Below are positions 9,197 to 16,928 of a DNA stretch of 64,000 bases, one piece after another. The DNA is taken from positions 4,030,001 to 4,094,000 of the forward strand of contig NZ_CP060714.1 in the NCBI RefSeq assembly GCF_014395975.1. Reading direction: 5' to 3'. How positions within the stretch are numbered: the first letter of the stretch is position 1; the number at the start of each line of letters is the position of its first letter. This stretch comes from Diaphorobacter ruginosibacter. Its GTDB lineage: Bacteria; Pseudomonadota; Gammaproteobacteria; Burkholderiales; Burkholderiaceae_C. The translations under genes were made by a program, and so were the position numbers. The notes under the pieces are model-generated. The model was not told the DNA's origin and searched no databases. It was given only the letters and a program-made list of their open reading frames with translations.

Positions 9197-11278
9197 TCAG
9201 TCCGCCAGGTTCACGCGGTACTTCGACGTGCCCTTGCCCGAGCCATCGTCGGCCGCCACCAGCGAGATGTTCGACAGGCCCGCGGCCTGCGCCACCCCGA
9301 TGGCATTCGGGCCCGAGCTGAACACCACGTCACCCGCGATGCGGACCTTGGCGAATCGCCAGCTCCTGGCGCTGCCGTGGGCCACGCGCGTGATGTTGGC
9401 GTGCTTCTTCACATAGTCGATCACCACGTCGCGGTTCGCATCGGGCGAGGCCCAGATGGTGGACGAACCGTCGAGCTTGGAGATGAAGCTCTTGCCGCTG
9501 GTTGCGCGGTAGTTGTTGGTCGCGATCACGAACTCCTGCGCCGCATCGATGGGCTTGCCCAGGTAGGTGAGGTTCTTGATGCGGCTGCCCGCGGCCTGTG
9601 TCACGTCGATCTCGTACTGCACATCCGGCGTCGTGAACATGTCGAAGTTGTAGCCAGGGAAGCTGCTGATGAGCTGCTGCTCGCCGGTCTTCGCGGGGTC
9701 GATCTGGTTGAAGCGCTTGGACGCGGCCTCGAGCCAGTCCTTGACGTCGGCGCCGTTGACCTTCACCGCATACACCGTGTTCGGATAGAGGTACAGGTCG
9801 GCGGCGCTCGAGATCGACAGTGCCCCGCTTGCCACATCGGTGTAGTCGGCCGCGCCCTGGAAGCCCGACTTGAACGGCGCGCTCACCGACAGCACCGGCA
9901 GGCCCTTGTACTGCGGCAGGTTCGCCTCGATGTAGGCGGCCACGTAGTCGCGCTGCGCCTGGTTCACGATCTGGATCGCGCCCGGGTCACCAACATCGGC
10001 GAACTGCGTGCTCATGCGGAAATCCGTGCTGCCGATCGGCGTCTTCACGTAGGTGATGGCCGCCTGGTGCTGCGTCTCGATGAGCGGAGCGACGCTGGCA
10101 TCGGCCTCCACGTACACGGCCTTGCCCGCCGCGTCCTTTCCGGTCTGGATGTTGCGCAGCTCGCTCTTGCTCTTGGTCTTGTCGACGCTCCAGGCCTTGC
10201 CGTCCCACTTGAGCGAAAGCTGGATCACGCCGAGCGCCTTGCCCCAGGAGCTGGCCATCACCGCCGGCACGCCGTTCACGGTACCGGCCTTGTTGTCGGC
10301 GCCGCTCTGCGAGAACGCGGGCGTTGCGGACAGGTCCGGGAACACACCGTGCTGGTGGCCCATGACCATGGCATCGATACCCGCGACCTTGGAGAGATAC
10401 AGGCCCGGGTTCTCCATGCTTTCGGAGTATGCGGCGCCGTCCAGTCCGCCGTGCAGCATCGCGACCACGATGTCTGCGCCCTTGGCCTTGAGCTCGGGGA
10501 CATACTGCCTTGCAGCCTCCACAGCGCCCTGCGTATAGACCTTGCCTTCCAGGTAGCGCTTGTCCCAGTTCATGATGCCGGGCGTGGTGAAGCCGATCAC
10601 GCCGATCTTGATCGGCAGCTTCACATCCTTGCCGTCCGCGTCCTTCGCGGCAACCGTGCGCTCCAGCAGCGCGTAGGGCTGCACCAGGGGCTTCTTCGTC
10701 TTGCTGCTGTAGACGTTGGCCAGCGCCACGGGGTAGGAATTGCCGGCGCATTTCTGCTTGGCGTCGACACCCTCCACGTCCAGGCCACCGCCCAGCACCT
10801 GGTTGAGGAACGGCAGGCCGTAGTTGAATTCATGATTGCCGAGCGTGCCCGCATCGAAGCCGAGCGCACCCATGGCCTTGTACATCGAGAGCTGCTGCGT
10901 GCAGGGAATGGTCTTTACGACCGCCTCGTAGTCGGCCAGCGCCGTGCCCTGGATGGTGTCGCCGTTGTCCACGAGCAGCGTGTTGGCGAACTCCTTGCGC
11001 GCCGCGCGCACCAGCGTCGCCGTGCGCTCGAAGCCGTAGCTCTTGTCTTCCGCGAGCTTGAAATAGTCATAGCTGCGCACATTGAAATGCAGGTCGGTGG
11101 TTTCCAGCACCGCGAGCGTGGCCGTCGCGGCCTTGGTTTCGGGCGACGAGTCGCTGCCTCCGCCGCAGGCAGCCAGCAACGCGGCTGCGGCCACGGCACC
11201 CAGCACATGACGACGGGAAGACAACGATGAAAGCGCGAAGCTGGAGCAGGAAGGATGTCGCGCGAAGAGATGGGGCAT
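9197..11278 (-). CDS. Exported 5'-nucleotidase / 2',3'-cyclic-nucleotide phosphodiesterase
   Basis: The 693-residue protein begins with a twin-arginine-like signal (SSRRHVLGAVAAAALLAACGGG) ending in a lipobox (LLAAC), so it is probably a Tat-exported lipoprotein or periplasmic enzyme. The calcineurin-like metallophosphoesterase domain has TTDLHFN, DNGDTIQG, LGNHEFNYG and the MGHQHGVF His motif. The C-terminal 5'-nucleotidase domain follows (about residues 400-650). The DTIQG form and length point to CpdB/bifunctional enzymes that hydrolyse nucleoside 2',3'-cyclic phosphates and 3'-nucleotides. The gene stands alone, convergent with the Smr gene. Confidence 0.9.
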   Translation of the reverse strand: MPHLFARHPSCSSFALSSLSSRRHVLGAVAAAALLAACGGGSDSSPETKAATATLAVLETTDLHFNVRSYDYFKLAEDKSYGFERTATLVRAARKEFANTLLVDNGDTIQGTALADYEAVVKTIPCTQQLSMYKAMGALGFDAGTLGNHEFNYGLPFLNQVLGGGLDVEGVDAKQKCAGNSYPVALANVYSSKTKKPLVQPYALLERTVAAKDADGKDVKLPIKIGVIGFTTPGIMNWDKRYLEGKVYTQGAVEAARQYVPELKAKGADIVVAMLHGGLDGAAYSESMENPGLYLSKVAGIDAMVMGHQHGVFPDLSATPAFSQSGADNKAGTVNGVPAVMASSWGKALGVIQLSLKWDGKAWSVDKTKSKSELRNIQTGKDAAGKAVYVEADASVAPLIETQHQAAITYVKTPIGSTDFRMSTQFADVGDPGAIQIVNQAQRDYVAAYIEANLPQYKGLPVLSVSAPFKSGFQGAADYTDVASGALSISSAADLYLYPNTVYAVKVNGADVKDWLEAASKRFNQIDPAKTGEQQLISSFPGYNFDMFTTPDVQYEIDVTQAAGSRIKNLTYLGKPIDAAQEFVIATNNYRATSGKSFISKLDGSSTIWASPDANRDVVIDYVKKHANITRVAHGSARSWRFAKVRIAGDVVFSSGPNAIGVAQAAGLSNISLVAADDGSGKGTSKYRVNLAD

Positions 11279-11371
11279 ATCGGGCCTCGAAATGGAAAGC
11301 CCGAAGTGTGTAAAGTTGTCTTTACATACCTGTGACGTTGCGCCCGAACCTCAACGCGCCGGGCTCGGTCA

Positions 11372-11776
11372 CTACCTGTTCCTCATCCAGTCGGCCGTCC
11401 CCATGAAGCTCTGATTCAGCCGGTCGCGCAAGGCCTGCGGCACGCCGGTATCGCCCATCGCCTGGTCCATGCATGCGACCCACTGGTCACGCTCCTGGAT
11501 GCCGATGGAGTAGGGAAAATGCCGCATGCGCAGGCGCGGATGGCCGAATCGCTCCTGGTAGTGGTCCGGTCCGCCCAGCCAGCCGCAAAGAAACCAGAAC
11601 AGCTTCTGGCGCGCATCGTCGAGCGACGGGCCGTGCACGGCGCGCAGTTCCTTGTAGACCGGCTCCAGGTCCATGAGGTCGTAGAAGCGTGTGACCAGCT
11701 CATGCACCTTCTCTTCGCCGCCGATCCATTCGAAAGGCGTGGACGGGGTGGTCTGGCTTGTGGACTCTTCGGACAT
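11372..11776 (-). CDS. Group II truncated haemoglobin
   Basis: From ATG 11776 (MSEESTSQTTPST) the protein is 134 residues. It has the truncated-globin 2-on-2 layout: FEWIGGEEKVHELVTRFYDLMD, the FLCGWLGGPDHYQERFGHPRLRMRH stretch with the proximal His, and a C-terminal helix with QWVACMDQAM. The GWLGGP and Y-x-E-R-F-GHP elements are typical of group II (TrHbO). Such proteins bind oxygen and are tied to oxygen or redox chemistry. An in-frame TTG at 11794 is a weaker start. Confidence 0.93.
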   Translation of the reverse strand: MSEESTSQTTPSTPFEWIGGEEKVHELVTRFYDLMDLEPVYKELRAVHGPSLDDARQKLFWFLCGWLGGPDHYQERFGHPRLRMRHFPYSIGIQERDQWVACMDQAMGDTGVPQALRDRLNQSFMGTADWMRNR

Positions 11777-11881
11777 GGCGCGCTGCTCGATCAATCAGGA
11801 TACAAAATGGGAAAGACCATGATTGTCCCGCATCCCGGCGGCTTGCGGCGGCTCGGGGTAGCTTGAGGCAGATTGGTGGTT

Positions 11882-13432
11882 TCAGCGCCCGGGCTGCCGC
11901 AGAAAGGCAAACACCACGCACGCCGTCAGGGCGGTCACGGCAGCAAGCGCCTGCAGCAGTGTCGAGAATGCCTGTCCGTAGATACCCAGCAATGCGTCCA
12001 CCGACAGTCCCGGCATGGCCGCCAGCGCAGCGGACAGGTTGCCGCTCAGCAACTGCTGCACGCCCGCCTGGACGGCCGTGGCGTCGCCGACATGGGCCAG
12101 GCCCGAGGCAAGCCATCCCGAGAGCGCGGCCCCGACGACGGCCAGCGCGATACCCTCGCCCGCCACGCGCACCGTGTTGAAGATGCCCGCGGCCATTCCT
12201 GCCTGCTCCACCGGCACCACGCTGACCGCGAGGCCGTCCATCAGGCCCCAGGGCAGGCTCATGCCGGCACCGATCAAGAGCAACGGCGCGGCCATCTGCA
12301 GGATCGGCGTGCCCGGCTGGCAACGGGCCAGCCACAACAGCCCCGCCGCACAGATCCCCAGTCCCAGGCTGCACAGCCGTGCCGCCGAGACCCAGCGCAC
12401 AAGCCAGCCCACCACCGGAGGCACCACCAGCATCGGCAGGGACAGCGCAAAGACCAGTTGGCCGGCCACCAGCGGCGACATGCGCTCCACGCCGATGAAG
12501 CGTATGGGCAGCAGGATCAGCAGCACGACGAATCCATAGGCCGGCGCGGCGGCGAGCAGCTGCACGCCCACGAATCGCGGATGCCGCAGCAGCGACAGAT
12601 CGAGCATGGGCTGCGCGCTGCGGCTCTCGACACGCACGAATGCGGCCAGCGAAAGCAGCGCACCCGCAAGGGGCAGCAGCACATGCAGGTCCCGCCAGCC
12701 ATGCACCGGCACCTGCATGACGCCCCATGTGAGCAATGCCAGCGCGCAGGTGAAGCTGGCGGCGCCGGGAACGTCCAGCCCGGTCGCATCCGGGTTGCGC
12801 GATTCGGCCATGCTGCGCCAGCCAAGCACCAGCGACAGCAGGGCCACCACGATCACGCTGGCCGTCACCGCACGCCAGCCCACGGCGGACAGAAGCCACC
12901 CCGAGAGCAGCGGCCCGAACGACAGCCCCGCACCAAAGGAGGTCCCGACAAGACTGAAGACCCGTGCCCTGCCCGGGCCGTCGAACGCCTGGGCCAGCAC
13001 CGCCATGCCACCGGCAAACACCGCAGCGGAGCCCAGTCCCTGCACCGCCCGCAGCGCGACGAACAGGCCCATCGCCCCCTGGCCGGGCAGCAGCGACATG
13101 GCCAACGAACTGAAGATCACCACCCACAGCCCCGCGCGGAAGACGCGGCGGCGCCCCACCGCATCCGCCAGCGATCCGGCCACCATCAGGCAGGCGCCGA
13201 AGCTCAGCATGAAAGCATTGGTCACCCACGCAAGCATGGCCGGCGAACCGCCCAGTGCATCGTGCAGGGCCGTCAGTGCAACAGCCGGTCCCGTGAAGCT
13301 CATCGGCATGCCGATGGCGCCGAGGCAGACGGCCGCCAGCACGCCGGCGCGTGACCGGCCTCGTGCGTCACCTGCAGCCGGTGGCGGCATGCAGGGCCTC
13401 GGGCTGCCGGGGGATGTGGAAATGGAAGTCAT
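11882..13432 (-). CDS. MFS drug-exporter-like transporter (DHA2 type)
   Basis: The 516-residue protein has about 14 hydrophobic segments, the size and layout of EmrB/QacA (DHA2) exporters. Motif A-like residues are in GSLADAVGRRRVFRAG (about 85-100), and the motif C-like stretch LVGTSFGAGLSFGPLLSGW is in the fifth segment. The start MTSISTSPGSP is followed by a charged cytoplasmic end and the first helix LAAVCLGAIGMPM. A divergently read LysR gene begins 217 bases away, a common pairing in which the regulator controls the exporter. The substrate is not predictable. Confidence 0.9.
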   Translation of the reverse strand: MTSISTSPGSPRPCMPPPAAGDARGRSRAGVLAAVCLGAIGMPMSFTGPAVALTALHDALGGSPAMLAWVTNAFMLSFGACLMVAGSLADAVGRRRVFRAGLWVVIFSSLAMSLLPGQGAMGLFVALRAVQGLGSAAVFAGGMAVLAQAFDGPGRARVFSLVGTSFGAGLSFGPLLSGWLLSAVGWRAVTASVIVVALLSLVLGWRSMAESRNPDATGLDVPGAASFTCALALLTWGVMQVPVHGWRDLHVLLPLAGALLSLAAFVRVESRSAQPMLDLSLLRHPRFVGVQLLAAAPAYGFVVLLILLPIRFIGVERMSPLVAGQLVFALSLPMLVVPPVVGWLVRWVSAARLCSLGLGICAAGLLWLARCQPGTPILQMAAPLLLIGAGMSLPWGLMDGLAVSVVPVEQAGMAAGIFNTVRVAGEGIALAVVGAALSGWLASGLAHVGDATAVQAGVQQLLSGNLSAALAAMPGLSVDALLGIYGQAFSTLLQALAAVTALTACVVFAFLRQPGR

Positions 13433-13648
13433 GGAGGAGCCGCTTTCGATTCGTCAAGGAACGCGCCCCCGAAGACCGGATCGACGCGCTCAGCGTGAGC
13501 TTGTACGGGACCAGGGGTGCGCAATGAACGATATGGGCTCCTCAATTCCGTGAGAATAGGGCCTGAACTCTCTTCACTTCCAACCTGAGGTTGGCAATAT
13601 TCCGCCATCGCCATCAGGTCCTTCCTCCGCCCTTGCCGATCCCATGAC

Positions 13649-14602
13649 ATGCGCAACACCGACAGCCTGAGCGGCATTGAATCCTTCGTGTGCGCGGCCG
13701 ATCACCTGAGCTTTGCGCAGGCCGGCCGCGCCTTAGGCATATCGTCCTCGGCCGTCGGCAAGAACATTGCGCGGCTGGAGGGCCAGTTGGGACTCCGCCT
13801 GTTCCACCGCACGACGCGGCAGGTGCGGCTCACGCAGGAGGGTGAGCTGTTCCACGAGCGCTGTCTTCGTGTGCTGGGCGAGCTGCACGACGCGCGCGCA
13901 GCCATGCAGGAGCTGTCACTGGCGCCACGCGGCAAGCTGCGCGTGAGCCTGCCCACCATCGGCTACCGTTTTCTGCTGCCCGTCCTGCCATCGTTCCGCG
14001 CGCAATATCCCGAGATCGACCTCGACCTCGATTTCAACGACCACCTGGTCGATGTGATCGATTCCGGCATGGACGTGGTGATCCGCAGCGGAGAGCTGCC
14101 GGACTCACGGCTGGTGGCGCGCCGCCTCGGTCCCTTCCGTTTCATCCTGGCGGCTTCACCCGCCTATCTCGGCGACCGGGGAACACCGCGGTCACCGGCC
14201 GACCTGAAGCAGCACGTCTGCCTGCGCTACCGCTTTCTCTCCAACGGCAAGCTGGAGGAATGGCAACTGCCGGGCATGCCGGACAAGCTGCCGGTCTCGC
14301 TGGTCTGCAACAACATGGAGGCCATGCTCGGCGCGGCGATCGCCGGCATGGGGCTCGCCTACATGCCCGATTTCCTGGCGCAGGACGCCATCGCGCGCGG
14401 TGACCTGGTGCGCGTGCTGGCCGATCACCTCACGCACACCGGGCAGTTCTCCGCGCTGTGGCCCTCGAGCCGCCAGCTGTCACCCAAGGTGCGCGCATTT
14501 GTCGACTTCGCCTGCGCCCACCTGTTCACCGGGGCTCCTCCCCTGCATCCAGCCGCCGCTCTAGGCCCGCAAGCACGTCCGCGATCCGCGCGCCGACGCT
14601 GA
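13649..14602 (+). CDS. LysR-family transcriptional regulator
   Basis: This 317-residue regulator has the N-terminal winged helix-turn-helix (SFAQAGRALGISSSAVGKNIARLEGQLGLRLFHRTTRQVRLTQEG, given here as SFAQAGRALGISSSAVGKNI and LFHRTTRQVRLT) and a C-terminal periplasmic-binding-like effector domain (about residues 90-295). It is divergent from the MFS exporter and most likely controls it. Its last 77 bases overlap, tail to tail, the end of the C13 peptidase gene on the other strand, and its C-terminal 20 residues are low-complexity R/P/A. Confidence 0.93.
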   Translation: MRNTDSLSGIESFVCAADHLSFAQAGRALGISSSAVGKNIARLEGQLGLRLFHRTTRQVRLTQEGELFHERCLRVLGELHDARAAMQELSLAPRGKLRVSLPTIGYRFLLPVLPSFRAQYPEIDLDLDFNDHLVDVIDSGMDVVIRSGELPDSRLVARRLGPFRFILAASPAYLGDRGTPRSPADLKQHVCLRYRFLSNGKLEEWQLPGMPDKLPVSLVCNNMEAMLGAAIAGMGLAYMPDFLAQDAIARGDLVRVLADHLTHTGQFSALWPSSRQLSPKVRAFVDFACAHLFTGAPPLHPAAALGPQARPRSARRR

Positions 14603-16022
14603 TCTGCGGGTTGGAGAAGTCCTCCTTGCCCACTTCCTGTTCACGCGAGCGGATCACGGGCACGGCCGCGCGAAAGGCCTTCTCGAACGAGTACGTGGCA
14701 CGCAGTTGCTCGTCGAACACCGCGCGGCCGAAGTAGGTGAGCGGCGACAGGCTGCCGCATCCGTAGGACGTGTTCAGGGCGTCGGCAGCCGTCATGATCA
14801 GCGTGCCCTCGTTCTCGAGCGGAGCGATCCAGCCACCCGAATAGCATGCGGACACGGCAATCACGCGATGGCGCACGCCGGCCTCGTCCAGCGCATCGCG
14901 CAGCATCTCGGCGGTCACCGGCTCCACCATCGTCAAGGGCCAGAATGAGGTCGCCAGCTTGTGGTCCTGCCCGCCGTGCGAGGTGAGATAGACCACCAGC
15001 AGGTCCTGCTCCCGATCCATGCGTTCGGCCAGTGCGGCAACGGCCCGGCGCAGGTTGAGCGGTGTGGCCCAGATCCGTGTCTCGGACGTGGAGGGGTTGT
15101 TCAGCAACTCGAGCACCCGTCCCCGTGCATCGAAGCGCTCCTCCAGCACATTGCGCACCATGTGGCTCTCACGCATGAAGACGTCTTCCGCCCCATAGGG
15201 GGCAAACACCAGGCCGTAGACGTCGGCCATGCCGGCACGCTGCGGCAGCAGCGCGTCGACCTGCGCACGCCACAGCGCCTGCTGCGACTCGAAGAGCTCC
15301 TGCGACAGGATCAGTCGCGGACGCTCTACCCGGCTGCCGGCATCGGCGCGGTCATCGGCCTCCCAGACCTCCCCGTTGTTCAGGTACAGCGACCCCACGA
15401 ACAGAAGCGCGCTGGCCACCGCAAAGGATGCGAGCGATCCCCGGCCGGACAGGAAGCTCCGGGCCACGCCCACACCCGCGGCCCAGGGCCAGACCAGCAG
15501 CGCCCAGAACACGTAGGCGAGAACGGTGAGCACCAGCGAGACCCTCTGTGCCCCGAAGAGTGCCCCCAGCACATCGGGGCGATACGACAGAGTGCTGGCG
15601 GCGCACACGAGCAACAGCGGCACGAAGGAGGCCCAGCAGCCCAGCACGAACCAGGCCGTCACGCGCCGCGCACGGCCCGCGAGCGACAGCAGTGCCCACA
15701 TCACCCAGAGACTCACCGGCAGGGCCCACAGGGCCGCCAGCCATGCGTCGTAGCGCAGCAACGCGTCGCCCCGCACCTGCAAGCGCATGACCAGCACATA
15801 GGCCAGCTGCGGAATGCCAAACAGCAGCAGCGCCTGCCATGCGTCCGGCAGCGCATCGCCGATGCGGGGTTTCAGGAAGAAGGCCGCGCGCCGGCCCTCG
15901 CGCATCCACTCGTGCAGCGCGAGCCTTGGAGCCTCGTCACCGGGGGCTCCGGTGGAGATGTGCTGCACGGCGGCAGGGGCGGTTTCGTCCTGGAGGGGCA
16001 TGGTCATGGCGCGATTGTCCAT
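14526..16022 (-). CDS. Membrane-anchored C13-family (legumain-like) cysteine peptidase
   Basis: The 498-residue protein has an N-terminal membrane domain with about six hydrophobic segments (residues 45-235) and a C-terminal caspase-fold domain. The catalytic His lies in VVYLTSHGGQDHKLA and the catalytic Cys in VIAVSACYSGGWIAPL, each after a hydrophobic strand, as expected for clan CD family C13. A TAADALNTSYGCG stretch follows the Cys. Bacterial C13 peptidases are poorly characterised. The next gene upstream encodes a paralogue of the membrane domain alone, with 33 bases between them, suggesting an operon. In-frame ATGs at 16007 and 16001 are alternative starts. Confidence 0.85.
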   Translation of the reverse strand: MDNRAMTMPLQDETAPAAVQHISTGAPGDEAPRLALHEWMREGRRAAFFLKPRIGDALPDAWQALLLFGIPQLAYVLVMRLQVRGDALLRYDAWLAALWALPVSLWVMWALLSLAGRARRVTAWFVLGCWASFVPLLLVCAASTLSYRPDVLGALFGAQRVSLVLTVLAYVFWALLVWPWAAGVGVARSFLSGRGSLASFAVASALLFVGSLYLNNGEVWEADDRADAGSRVERPRLILSQELFESQQALWRAQVDALLPQRAGMADVYGLVFAPYGAEDVFMRESHMVRNVLEERFDARGRVLELLNNPSTSETRIWATPLNLRRAVAALAERMDREQDLLVVYLTSHGGQDHKLATSFWPLTMVEPVTAEMLRDALDEAGVRHRVIAVSACYSGGWIAPLENEGTLIMTAADALNTSYGCGSLSPLTYFGRAVFDEQLRATYSFEKAFRAAVPVIRSREQEVGKEDFSNPQISVGARIADVLAGLERRLDAGEEPR

Positions 16023-16055
16023 GACACCGGCAGGGCCCTGGCGCCGTGTGGCGTG

Positions 16056-16889
16056 TCAGCCCAAGCGGGTCAGTGCGGATCCAGGCGGCTCGTGCCGCAG
16101 CGCCTCCAGCAGCTCGGGTTGCTCCATGTCTTCCTCTTCAGCGCCGCCCTCGTCCGACTCCTCATCGCCCGGCACGACCTCGGGCTGCGCGGCCTCGGCT
16201 TCCGCCGCCACCCAGGTGTCCGTCTGAATGCTCCAGAACACCGCCACGGTGCTCACGCACAGCACCAGGGACATCGCCAGCGTGCGCAGCCAGCTGGCAA
16301 AAAAGGCCCGCGAGAGCTTGAGGAAAACCGCCGTACCCCAGATCGCCGCGACAGTGGTCGGCGAGATGTAGCGCTCCCAGGTCTCGACCGCGCTGTCGTC
16401 CGCAAACTGAACCCAGCTCTGGTAGCAGTACGCCAGAACGAGCAGCGGCAGCAGGGCCCAGCTCATCAGCGCAAACCACGACAGGACTCGCGCGCCACCG
16501 ACAGGGGGCGCGGGAGGACGCCCGGCACGCGGCAGGAAGCACCAGGCCACCCAGAGCACCAAGAGGCACGAGCCCCACTGGTTCAGCCAGCCCTCGTAGT
16601 TGAACTGCACCTCCTCGGCAAAGGAAATGCGCTCGAAGGACAGTTCGAGCAGGTTGGCGATCAGCACCAGCAGTGCCAGCTTCCAGGGGCCCGGCGACGC
16701 ATCGGGGCCGATGCGCGCCCGCAGGAGCACGGAGGCGCGCAGCCCCTCCAGGATCCAGCGAAAGAAGGAGGGGTTCGCAGACGCTGCGGGATCGAATGCC
16801 GATGGCTGCGGTTGCGCTTGCTGTGCCGCTGCGGACAACGGGATGTCCGAAGAATTCTCTGTCAATTTCTCAGTCATGTGGAATATCAC
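16056..16889 (-). CDS. Membrane protein, peptidase-less paralogue of the C13 peptidase membrane domain
   Basis: The 277-residue protein has about five or six hydrophobic segments (residues 60-225) and an acidic C-terminal tail (GDEESDEGGAEEEDMEQPEL). Its start, FRWILEGLRASVLLRARIG, aligns with HEWMREGRRAAFFLKPRIG of the downstream peptidase, and both end the membrane region with a similar short loop (FWSIQTDTWVAAEAEA against LYLNNGEVWEADDRAD). It has no His/Cys dyad. I do not recognise a named family. It is likely co-transcribed with the peptidase and may regulate or partner it; that is inference. Confidence 0.7.
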   Translation of the reverse strand: MIFHMTEKLTENSSDIPLSAAAQQAQPQPSAFDPAASANPSFFRWILEGLRASVLLRARIGPDASPGPWKLALLVLIANLLELSFERISFAEEVQFNYEGWLNQWGSCLLVLWVAWCFLPRAGRPPAPPVGGARVLSWFALMSWALLPLLVLAYCYQSWVQFADDSAVETWERYISPTTVAAIWGTAVFLKLSRAFFASWLRTLAMSLVLCVSTVAVFWSIQTDTWVAAEAEAAQPEVVPGDEESDEGGAEEEDMEQPELLEALRHEPPGSALTRLG

Positions 16890-16928
16890 CGCCCGCGAGC
16901 ATACAGGGCCGGCGCGATTCCCTCCGTT

